64,000 nt of DNA, taken from the NCBI GenBank assembly GCA_014529385.2, contig CM043944.1, positions 172,548,740-172,612,739 of the forward strand, written 5' to 3'. The notes beneath the pieces are model-generated. The model was given only the letters and a program-made list of their open reading frames with translations, was not told the DNA's origin and did no database searches. Both the position numbers and the translations under genes were made by a program. Of the stretch, positions 35,284-46,199 are shown one piece after another. The stretch comes from Adiantum capillus-veneris (Eukaryota > Streptophyta > Polypodiopsida > Polypodiales > Pteridaceae). Position 1 is the first letter of the stretch. Every line of letters begins with the position of its first letter.

Positions 35284-36700
35284 TCATGTGTTGTTTTCTT
35301 TTATTGTTCTTGTGTCCTTCTTTGCGGGTTCATGCAACACTTTTTCGGGGATGTTCAATGCTTCTTGGTCCATTAGAGCTTGAGCTTTCGCTATGAGCCG
35401 TTTGAACATTTCCATTTGGTTGGTTTCAGTTTTTGGATGTGGATATGTCAGCAATCCTTGTTCTAATGTCTGATTGGGTTTTAATCTTGCCTTGTAAGCT
35501 TGCAATATGGCATCTAAGTGCTTGTGTCCTTTTTTCAACCAAGACTGAACCTCCCAATGAAATTTTGGATGATTTCTCCTTTTTTGTTCATTCCCTGTTT
35601 TCCTTTTATTGTTCCAGCTACTCTATGGTTTATTGCAGCTCAGTTTCTAGGGTGGTTTTCTCTATCAACCTTTTTGCTTTCATTTTGTCTCATTTAGATT
35701 TCAGCAATTTTCTTCCATTCGTCAAGGATATGTTCTCAACTTCCGTCTAAATAGGCTTTATATTTTCCCTGTCAACGGGTGCATTTTTTGCATCTTTTTG
35801 AGCTTGAGCTCTTGTTATCACATTTATAGGAATTGTGGGTTCTAGGTCATATCTACTTGACGAAGACATCACTCCTACAACATTCTTGTTAGATGTATGT
35901 CCCATCTTGTGACAAGTGTAGCAAACAAAAATCTTCATATACGACTTTTCTATTAACCTTGTGGCCATTATTATTGTTGAGTGACTATGTGGAGCCTTAT
36001 TCTTGACTTTGAGAAAGGAGAAGATGAAGGTTTAAAAACATTACTTGAACCATTGTTATTTACGTTCCTTTGTCCAAAACCATTTTGATTGGAATTGCTT
36101 GATTGTGGTCGATATTGATTGTAATGTTGTGTCTATTGGTGCCATTGGTCCTTGGTTGAGGCGTAGTAGGATTTGTATGGTGTGGTGGTGGAAGAGAAGA
36201 ATAACTCTTTCTAATTGGTTGCCCTTTTGGATTGTATCTTTATCTTTCACAACTTCAATATCATGAGATATAGAAATAGCCCTTTTGAATGTATGAGGAC
36301 AAAATTTATCGACCTTACCACGTAAAGTCAAGTCCAAACTAGTGATATATTTGTGTTTGAAAGTAGAGCAAGAAACTTTCTCTACATTTTGAAGAGCAAG
36401 TAGAATTTGTCAAAATATATCTATATATTGTGTAACAGTTTTCTTTGTCTTATATTGAAGAGTATCCCATGCATGCCTAGCTTTCTCTTTGTATTGAGAG
36501 TACTTCATTACCATTGTTTGAAATTTCTTTCAAGTTCATGGTCATTTGTATTGTTTGCAAGTCACATTCTACTAAAGTGAAGCATGTTCCGTCATTTGGT
36601 TTGCTATACACTTGATTTTGTCTCATTCGCTCGTTGAACTTCTCCCCTCGAAAGTAGTCATCCAAGGATGATAACCAAGAGAGAAGCATACATGCATCCT
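35284..36700 (-). pseudogene. Copy C gag, zinc knuckle and linker
   Basis: At 36477-36689 a frame reads LLSWLSSLDDYFRGEKFNERMRQNQ, typical of a gypsy gag core. At 36056-36337 FKRAISISHDIEVVKD continues it. A zinc knuckle CYTCHKMGHTSNK (35747-35968) has Asn in place of the last Cys. It is followed by INVITRAQAQK, which matches the giant element's IQAVTRAQAQR. The linker at 35284-35538 (LDAILQAYKARLKPNQTLEQ) aligns with the giant element's LDALLKAYEAKLKNNQTQEQ. Several stops and frameshifts are present. Confidence 0.75.
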
Positions 36701-37094
36701 TTCTTCCATCATATTTTATAAAAGTAAATTCTTTCTTAGATATCTTGTTTTGTTTTTTCTTTGCTTAAGCATACAAAGTATGCTTAATCACTTTGATAAG
36801 TTGCTTGTCTTTGTTGTCATCTTCATGATTGCGCTTGTGGAAACTTTGATTTTATAGATTCTCAAGTTTTTGCTAAAGGAGAGTATGTGCAGCACATTCC
36901 TTTTTAGGATCTTCAAAAAGAACATCAATATTTTGATCCACAACAAGAGAATCTTGGGTAGTAATTGGTGGTTAACCCAAGCAAAAGAAAAGTTAAAATA
37001 TAGATGTAAATCCAGAATATATATGCAAGAGTTAAATTGCAAAAGAGAAAAAATCATAAGAAAAAGAATAAGATGAGGATTTGTGTATGTTGAG

Positions 37095-38127
<1,033 letters not shown>

Positions 38128-38147
38128 CTCCGCCCCTCCTTGTTCAT
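38128..38147 (-). other. Polypurine tract of the giant element
   Basis: The minus strand reads GAACAAGGAGGGGCGGAG directly before the 3' LTR start TGTTAG, a standard plus-strand primer position. Confidence 0.85.
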
Positions 38148-41100
38148 GTCGTCCCCGACATGGCTATTGAGTTGCTCCTTCAGCGTAGGCTTTCTCTCAT
38201 CTTGATAAGGGACTCATATCTTGCATGTTGAGCTAGTAGCGTTGGGCCGAATATATATGTGCTTATTGTGAAGAAGCCAGTGTAGAAGGCTTCTTCAAAG
38301 GCCTGGAGGTGATAAGATGGCAAAAACATGACCCTTTGATACAATGCATGTATCACCTCGTGACAAGGCTGACTAGATAGATCGTATGCACATTTGTATG
38401 TATCTTGAAAGAAGAAGATAATGTCTATCGCCTAGCCTGGTTTGAAGGTCTCGAAGACTGCTAAAAGTGTTTTTCATATCTTTCTCATCATGATGCAAGA
38501 TATGTCAGGTGAGCCAATGAAAAATTTGATGGCGCCCGTTAGGGTTTTCACCATGTATTGCTCACTTATTCTCTCACCTGCCTTCGAGCCTGGCAACTTC
38601 GGGTAATTTAGCCAAGTGGGTTGGCTTCTCTACAACAACTCATGGGCTTTCCATGTTCTCATCCTTGGTAGAGGGCAGAAACTGAGGTTATCTCTGATCA
38701 CTTTAGGCGCCTCTACCAGATGGATTAGATACTGTGGATATTTTATCAGCCATGCCTTTCTCCACCTGGACTGAGAGTCTACTATCAGCTTGACCCCTTC
38801 AGGTTTGGAGATCGGCTTTGTACATTGGCACTATTGGCTCCTCTCTTATCCGCTTGTTGATCGTGGCAGCTTCATATTTCAACAGAGGATATGGGAGAGA
38901 GGGCTGTAGCCGTTCACGTCGAAGGTTGCTGGCATCTATCTTTTGAATAGTCATTGATTTAAAGACCCTCTGCTCCCATTCCAAGGCTTCTTTGGCTGTG
39001 TCTCTGATTGCCGCTTATATGGCCTTTTGCAGCTTCTCTTCTTCTTGTTGTGTCAGATCTTGTGGCTCTTGTGAGGGTCCTACAAGGATTTCCTCTTGCA
39101 TGGTGGTGTCCACTGGATCTGCCACATCCTCTATGTCTATTCCCTCCATGGCTGCTGGCCCAGTGCTAAAGTGTTGCTCTTCGGTTTGTTGCTAGCCTCT
39201 CAGCTCTTCTATCTGCTTCTGAAATGTTTTCTTCTCCTCTTCCGCTTGCTCTCCCATGTTTACAAGGAGGTCGTTCAGATCGGCATTTATCTTTTTCGTT
39301 TCCTTGAGCTTTCTCTTGATGGCTTCTAGTTCATTCTTCATTGCCTGATTTTCTTCTTCTAAGCGGTTTTGCATGACCAATGACCCCTCGGCCAGCAGCA
39401 GTAGCCTTTGACGCTTCTCCAATTTTAACTCCTTTTGAAGCTCTTTCATTTGTTCTTCATATAAATCAGTCTCTGAAGTAGTGCGAGTCGAGCTAGTAGC
39501 TCTGACTCTGGCAGGAGATGCCCGCAGCCTTTGGATGGTTTGATCTTTGACTTTAATCTGATCTTACCTCATCCTGGCTCGCCTCATGCTCTATCTATGT
39601 CTTTTCCTTGTCATTTCTGAGTGTTTCAACTTCTTTGGATTCTTCAGCAAGTTGTAGGGTTAGGTTGTCCCTTTCTCTCTCTTCATCTGTCAAGGACTTG
39701 CTGATTTTCTTGTATTCTTCTTCAGCTCTTTGAAGTCTTTGATCTGCTGCCTGATTTTCTCGTTCCATCTCCTGGCATCTTTGTAATGCCGCGGCCAAAC
39801 TAGCTTGCAGCTTTGTTTGTTTCTCTATCTGCTCTTGGCCCTGTTTTTGTAGTGTGTTGACTTCAGATTTGATAAGAACTTCATTGGCTTTGAGATTAGC
39901 AATCTCACTTTTCGTGGCCATTGATTTTTCCGTGAGCCCGGTTAGCTTGTGCATCACCACATCCCAGTCATTGATAGGTGGCTGTAGGTCCACTGTATCA
40001 GTCACCATCTCTTTTAGTTCTACTAACCGCAGGCTCTGCATCTGTTCCTTTGGCCTTGTGCTTGCCAACTCAAATGCTACTGTATCTGCCTCTTCTCTTG
40101 ACTAACCCGCAGCTAGTAGATCAAGAAATATGCTAAACTTTCTTTCCTCTTGCTCTGGCTGCTCATCTTTGGGCTTAACTTCTTCTTTCTGCTCTTCCCC
40201 TTAGCTCTTTTCTTGTTTAGAATCTTCGTGTTCATCAGATGTGTCTAGCTCCTCCTTTTGTTGGGTTTGTGGAGGACTAAGAGGAGGTGGTGATGGCGGT
40301 GGGCTGGATTCCGGGCTTAACGGTGGAGTTGGTGGCTTCTTCTTGAAGTCCCAGTCTGCCTTAGTCTTTCGCTCTTTTTCTTGGCCTTCCTGCTCTTCTA
40401 GCAGTTGCCGTTGTACTTCATCCACTTCTTCTATGAAAGGGACATTAGGTATATTCTCTGTCGTAGCATCTAGAATCTCAAAATTCTTGATGTAGTCTTC
40501 AAATCGATCTATGTGCACCCTTCAAGATTATCTGGACATGGATTCTAGTGAGGGCTTCCACATCTCGCTCAAATCTCCTTTCAGTGCTCTCTTGGCTCTG
40601 AAGCTTTCCATCAATCTTTCAAGCCGTGCCGCTTTCTGTGACTTGGTCTCTTTGATCGGCACTTGTAAACTCTCTTTCTTTCCCTTCTTTGGCTCTGGCG
40701 GCTCTTCTAGCACGGTCTCTAGCCGGCGCTTCAACCTTGTGGATACTCTTGGTGCCTTGGGTGGTGCTTCTTCTTTATCTTATTTCAGCCTTAGCCAATC
40801 ATTTTGTGAAGGAAGTTCTGACAAGTTTCCCTTGGCGTGCAATGCCCCATAAACCACTTTTGTTATCAGTTCACCTGGCACAATGTAGGTGGGCTTTTTG
40901 TTCCCCATCTTCACCAGGTTGTCATGGATATAAGCAACATAATTTATCACCTTTGGCTTGCTCTTCTGCATTGCCCAGGTGAAGGTGGTGGCAATGGCTC
41001 CAGGAGGCATTCTATACTTCTGTGGCCGCTTTGTACACATGTGGAAGTACTGGTTGTAGAGTTGTCTCTTGAAAACCACTTTAGGGTTTGCAATGTCTTC

Positions 41101-41416
41101 AAAGGTGTAGTTGTTTTTCTTTTTAGAGTACACCTTGACTTCATCTCTTCTCTTAGTCACACTATCTCCCTTGTTGGATATGTCTAGTGCGGCTACTAGT
41201 CTCTTTGTCATTACAATCATAGTATCTGGCTTGCCCTGCAGGTCGGTGACTCTGGCAACTCCATCTTCTTTGATAGTAGTTACAAACTCCCACACTCTTT
41301 TGATGTCAATCCCCGTTGGAAGAGCTTCAAAGTAGTTATGGAGATCTATCCTCTCTAGGTAATCTCCCATCTTGCTTCTGACAAACTCATTGAGCTCCCG
41401 TGATATCATGGGTAGC

Positions 41417-41643
41417 TGTTGGAACTAGGGTTGTAGAGAAACACACACAGCTTGGAGAAGACGAAGGAAGCTCAAGGCACACAATAGAGAGTGTATGACT
41501 TAGTGTGCAATGGAAAGATAGATAGCCCTAGAGTGATGGGTGTATATACAATGCTTGAGGGAAAAAACCTCCTAAAGAGGGAAAAAATACCCCGGCGGTC
41601 CTAGTGTGTTCACACACATCACTACCACATGTATATGGTAACA
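41417..41643 (-). repeat. 3' LTR of copia B
   Basis: 227 bp, TGTTGGAACTAGGG to ATATGGTAACA. The adjacent polypurine tract on the minus strand (CACTCCAGGGGGGATT, 41644-41660) marks it as the 3' copy. Confidence 0.93.
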
Positions 41644-41718
41644 AATCCCCCCTGGAGTGATGCGGTGAACGAGAGCTAGCACATGAGTAAAGGGAAGTGC
41701 CAAGCCCTGAGGACATGA

Positions 41719-43362
41719 TCAGTCCACAAAGGGGAGTAAGCCCAAAGCTTTGCGGAAAGCTTCAAGCTTCTCACAAGACAATGCCCTTGTGAAAATATCT
41801 ACAAGGTTGTCCTGTGTTGGCACATAAGCCAAACTAATCTCTCCTGCTGAGAGCCTCTCCCTCACATAGTGGTAATGCACCTCAATGTGCTTTGTGCGAG
41901 CATGAAAAACTGGGTTCCTCGCAACTGCCAATGCGCTCTGACTGTCATTGTAGATAGTGTTGGCAGTGTCCTGTCCAACACCCAAATCAGCCATAAGGCG
42001 TTTGAACCATACACACTCAAGCGTAGCTGTGAAGACTACCCTGTACTCAGCCTCACAACTCGAAGTGGCTACAGTAGGTTGCTTCTTGCTCAACCATGAT
42101 ATACATGAACTGCCAAGCATGAAACAAAAACCACTTATTGACACTCGCGTGTCAAAACAACCAGCCCAATCTGAGTCCGAAAAAGCATGTAAGTCTGGCG
42201 GCAATGATCCCCCCTTGGGATAAAACAAGCCAAGATATAAAGTGCCACTAAGGTAGCGAAAAATCCTCTTGACAGCCTGCCAATGCTTAGACCCTGGGCT
42301 ATGCATAAATCTGCTGACATGTGAGACTGCAAACTGAATATCCGGCCTCATGTTGCATACATAAATGAGGCAGCCAACAACAATTTGATAAAGAGTGACA
42401 TCAACAGGATCACCAGCATCATGTAGACTCAACTTCAAACCTGTTTCCATGGGAGTGGCAATAGGTTTGCAATCCTCAAGTCCAAACTTACATAGCAATG
42501 TCTCTATGTAACTTTTCTGACACAAGGCAATACCACCATCACACTGCTTAAACTGTATACCCAAGTAATGATACAACATCCCCAAATCTTTCATCTTGAA
42601 AGTAGCATTCAAATCAGCCTTATGTCTCTCATTTGGTCCAGTGATCAGCAAATTGTCTCTCATTTGCAATATGTCTCTCATTTGGTCCAGTGATCAGCAA
42701 ATCATCAACATAAGGAACCACAATGAGAAGTAATATGTCTCTCATTTGGTCCAGTGATCAGCAAATATGTCTCTCATTTGGTCCAGTGATCAGCAATATG
42801 TCTCTCATTTGGTCCAGTGATCAGGAAATCATCAACATAAGGAACCACAATGAGAAGTACATCACCCTCACGCTTTAAATTCAGCAATATGTCTCTCATT
42901 TGGTCCAGTGATCAGCAAATCATCAACATAAGGAACCACAATGAGAAGTACATCACCCTCACGCTTTACATACAATGTGCTTTCTGTTGGACTGTTACGA
43001 AAGCCTCATTTAACCAAATGAGTGTCAGCTTTCTCATACCAAGCATGAGGAGATTGCTTCAACCCGTACAAAGCCTTCTTACATCTGCACACTTTGTCCT
43101 CTTGTCCTTTTATGACAAAACCGCGAGGCTGCGTTACATAAACTTCCTCAAATATGTCACCATTCAAGAAAGCAGTAACAATGTCTGATTGATGTACATC
43201 CCAACCAAAATGAGCTGCCAATGCACATAGAAAATGCACAGTAGTCATACGACAAGTGGGAGCAAAAGTCTCTTCATAATCTATGCCTTTTTGTTGTGCA
43301 TAACCCTTTGCAACAAGTCGAGCCTTATGGCGATCAATCTCACCATCCGGCTTGCGTTTCAA
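41719..43362 (-). pseudogene. Copia B RT and RNase H
   Basis: The frame at 43006-43362 carries [34 protein letters not shown] and [17 protein letters not shown]. The active site PYVDDLLITGPNE is encoded near 42905-42935 but lies within a block of repeated 32-bp units that disrupts the frame. The final frame (41719-42681) holds KMKDLGMLYHYLGIQ, SDSDWAGC, TSSCEAEYRVV and NDSQSALAVARNPVFHARTK and ends at PTQDNLVDIFTRAL. The RNase H part is otherwise well preserved. Confidence 0.9.
42622..42925. repeat. Amplified 32-bp unit around the copia B RT active site
   Basis: The unit ATGTCTCTCATTTGGTCCAG plus TGATCAGCAA occurs at about 42622, 42670, 42734, 42767, 42798 and 42889, with a damaged copy at 42653. 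Some copies carry the neighbouring ATCATCAACATAAGGAACC segment. In coding sense the unit spells LLITGPNERH, the residues right after the Y-V-D-D motif. The copies are nearly identical, which suggests slippage or gene-conversion expansion. Confidence 0.93.
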
Positions 43363-43365
43363 CTT

Positions 43366-44483
43366 CTAAACCCACTTCGTACCAATGGCCTTTTTGCCAG
43401 GAGGCAAATCACATAAAGTCCATGTGTCATTTTCTATAAGTGCATCATATTCTGATTGCATGGCAGCCATCCAATTTTCTGAATTCTGTGCTTCATCAAA
43501 AGACAGAGGCTCCTCAACATCATTTAAGCTAGACACAGCCAAAGCATAACAATCTGATGCATAAGATGCATGGAGAGAGCCTGAACGAGTACGACTAGAC
43601 AAAGGTGCATCCAATTTACTGTCATGCAAAGTGTGCACCAGCCATTTTGGCATACCTCTAGCCTGCTCATTTTCAGCCCTTTCCTCATCAAGTACATCAT
43701 GTACATCTACATCAGTAATAGGCTGATCTAAAACATTTTCAGAAACCCCCATAGGCTGTACATTTGCCTCATCTGAACTTACATTCGTATTTCCACCACT
43801 GAAAAGAGGCAACAAAGTGTCATAAATGTCGTGTGAGCTTACATTACTGTCTCTAGTACATGACAGCAAGGGCTGAACAAAATCTTCCACAAACACTACA
43901 TCCCGTGAAACCAGAATACGTTTTGTTTGCGGATGATACAACCTGTAACCTTTGCTTTCAGCACTATAACCAACAAAAATACATTTGACAGCCTTATCAT
44001 CCAATTTTCTGCGTTGCACTTGTGGCACCAAAGCATATGCCAAATAGCCAAAAACACGCATGTGCTGAATAGAAGGCTTTCTATCATGCCATGCTTCATA
44101 TGGAGTAATAGACTGCAAAGGTTTCGTAGGACACTTGTTAAGTACATAAGTGGCACACATGATGGCCTCAAGACAAAAACAATGCGGCAAAGCTTGACTT
44201 TTGACCATACATCGTGCCATTTCCGTCATGACCTATTTTTTCTCTCAGCAACACCATTTTGTTGAGGTGTATAAGGCACTGTACATTGGTGTTTTATCCC
44301 ACGACTAGCCAGAAATGCATTAAATTCATGAGACATATACTCCCCCCCTCGATCGGAACAGAAGGTGCCCATAGTACATTTCGAGACATTTTCAGCCATA
44401 GCCAGAAATTGTTTGAAGCACATAAAAACTTCGGACTTGGCTTTAAGCGGAAATACCCATGCATGCCTGGAGTAATTCATCAA
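43366..44483 (-). pseudogene. Copia B integrase core and C-terminus
   Basis: The frame at 44226-44483 includes MNYSRHAWVFPLKAKSE, CSDRGGEYMSHEF and PQQNGVAERKNR, so the second Asp and the catalytic Glu are present. A small frameshift at 44226-44229 leads to 43366-44229, with EAWHDRKPSIQHMRVFG, KCIFVGYSAESKGYRLY and the linker to RT ending SEYDALIENDTWTL. A stop after GTKWV separates it from RT. Confidence 0.9.
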
Positions 44484-45646
44484 TGAAAGTCAGGAAGTAC
44501 AGGTAATTGCCCACAAACATCACTATGCACAAGCTGCAACCTGCATGTGTCCCTAACTGAACCATCTTTTGGAAACTTATAACGTTGCATTTTACCCAAA
44601 ATACAGCCTTCACAAACATGTTTGACAGGTGCTTCAAGAGGCGGCAAAGAAGAAACCATATCAGATTTCTGCAAACGCAGCAAACTGGCAAAATTCAGAT
44701 GACCAAAACGTGCATGCCAAAGTTTTGCATATGAAATAGCCCTTGAATCTGCAACAGCATTTGCAAAAAAATTTCCACACTTGTCATACAAAGTGACCTT
44801 ATACAGCCCACGGCACAAAAGTCTAGATGCAACAATTTCATCACCAAAACTGAGATCATGAACTGTACATCTGTCATCCACAAATTTGACTACAAGTCCA
44901 AGTCTAGCAAGTGCGGATACAGATAAGAGATTCTTCTTGATCCCAGGTACATAAAGTGCATCAACAAGTGTGAAGGAACTGCCATTTGCAGTAGTAAGCA
45001 CAATCTTTCCAACTCCCTGAACTGGATAAGAGGCATTGTTGGCACAAGTGACTGAATTCCCATGAGGGACAGACTCGAGAGAGGTAAACAATTCACGATG
45101 TGAGGTAATGTGCTTTGTAGCACCACTGTCGAAATACCACACATGTGAATCTGCAGCAACTGACAAACATGCATCATGGACATCAGGATTGTAAGTGCAC
45201 TCTGTGCTAAAAGCCCATTCTGCATCAACATCAGCATTACAGTCTCCTTTCACAGAAGACTCAACAATGGCTACATTTGTAGTGGAACCAGCATTTGCAG
45301 TGGAACCACCCTCTTTCTTCTTAGCCTCTTTGGCCTTCAACTTAGGACACGACTTGATCAAGTGATCATTTGCTTTACAATAATGGCAACGCATATTCAT
45401 TTTGCCCTTATCACCAGAATTTCTAGACGAAGTGCTGCCAGCAAAAGCATTAGGAACAGAATTTTTGCCACTCGCAGCTACGGCACTGACAGAAATTCTG
45501 CACAAAATGACAAAATAGCCTGTGCAGTACTGCTTGTAGTGGAAACGGAGGCCGAAATGAGCCCAAATCAAAAATCTAAGTAGACTAAGCTCTTCGAGCT
45601 TTACCAATTCTTCCAAAGTATTTGTCGACCTGCGAACGCTTGCCAA
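44480..45646 (-). pseudogene. Copia B: zinc knuckle, protease and pre-integrase
   Basis: The 388-codon frame starts with a short unrelated leader, consistent with deletion of nearly all of gag. It then has a CCHC knuckle (CHYCKANDHLIKSC), the protease site YFDSGATKHIT (intact D-S-G), LYVPGIKKNLLSVSAL, and a zinc-binding H-H-C-C module (LWHARFGHLN...CEGCILGKM). It ends at the integrase start LVHSDVCG. Apart from the missing gag this is a good copia pol beginning. Confidence 0.9.
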
Positions 45647-45721
45647 AGCTCACTGAAATCGGAGAAAGTGAGCAGGCGTGTGTTGGAGCAGCTGGCGACT
45701 AAGCCCGGGAGGACGCAACCT

Positions 45722-45733
45722 GCTCTGATACCA
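45722..45733 (-). other. Primer-binding site of copia B
   Basis: The minus strand reads TGGTATCAGAGC, two bases from the 5' LTR edge at 45736. It is the initiator tRNA-Met type. Confidence 0.92.
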
Positions 45734-45735
45734 AT

Positions 45736-45962
45736 TGTTGGAATTAGGGTTGCAGAGAAACGCACACAACTTGGAGAAGATGAAGGAAGCTCAAGGCACA
45801 CAATAGAGAGTGTATGACTTAGTGTGCAATGGAAAGATAGATAGCCCTAGAGTGATGGGCGTATATTCAATGCTCGGGGGAAAAAACCTCCTAAAGAGGG
45901 AAAAAATGCCCCGGCGGTCCTAGTGTGTTCACACACATCACTACCACATGTATATGGTAACA
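45736..45962 (-). repeat. 5' LTR of copia B
   Basis: 227 bp, the same length as its partner, followed by the GTAGC target duplication. Confidence 0.93.
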
Positions 45963-46199
45963 GTAGCTCCACTGCATTTCCTTCAAGATCTTTGAACACA
46001 CCTTGGTAGATCTTCAAATCATTTGACTCTAGCAAACCATCCTGAATCCACGTGTTGGCTGGCTTCGGAGTTCCTTCTGGGATGACAAATGGCTCTACTC
46101 TTCCAAATAGTCTTTTATTGTCATTGTCTTCTTCTTTGCCGGTGATTTTGCGGCTACCATGGATCCTGTTGCACTCAGTAGTTTAAAGTTAGCGTTTTT

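Larger units (their letters stand above)
29723..37094 (-). mobile_element. Gypsy copy C: second pol-less relative, interrupted
   Basis: Minus-strand order is gag (36045-36700), zinc knuckle (35747-35968), coiled-coil linker (35284-35538), protease (34031-34860), downstream spacer (32491-32895) and tail (to about 29746). RT, RNase H and integrase are absent, as in copy B. A segment of unknown origin at about 32886-34030 splits the spacer. The giant element is inserted at 37094/61998 with a TTGAG duplication, so the upstream part of copy C should continue at 61998. Confidence 0.72.
41417..45962 (-). mobile_element. Ty1/copia element B (4.5 kb) inside the 3' ORF
   Basis: Two 227-bp LTRs (41417-41643 and 45736-45962) have TGTTGGAA...GGTAACA edges. 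The target duplication GTAGC is exact at 41412-41416 and 45963-45967. The LTRs differ at about ten positions by eye. PBS and PPT confirm the minus orientation. Gag is almost entirely missing, and pol is complete in domain order but interrupted. The insertion site lies within the coding part of the giant element's 3' ORF. Confidence 0.95.
38180..46180 (-). pseudogene. Additional 3' ORF of the giant element, split by copia B
   Basis: After integrase and a 2.8-kb spacer, the element has a long minus-strand frame broken by a few stops, one frameshift and copia B (between 45968 and 41411). The N-terminal part (46180-45968 and 41411-40780) includes VEPFVIPEGTPKPANTWI and IDIKRVWEFVTTIKEDGVAR and ends near PGELITKVVYGALHAKG. 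It resembles in layout the plant transposon-protein domains reported in other retroelements. Next come a basic linker, a Pro-rich segment (PPTPPLSPESSPPPSPPP), about 300 residues of coiled coil (40068-39192) and a C-terminal region with FFIGSPDIS, AIDIIFFFQDTYKCAYDL and YHLQAFEEAFYTGFF (38570-38210). No signal peptide or membrane segment is evident. A 3' splice-site-like GTGCAACAG/G lies at about 46172. The function is unknown. Confidence 0.7.

Noticed and set aside
38180-46180. Calling the 3' ORF an envelope gene
   Set aside because: No signal peptide, transmembrane segment or furin-like site is visible. Coiled coil and Pro-rich linker dominate.
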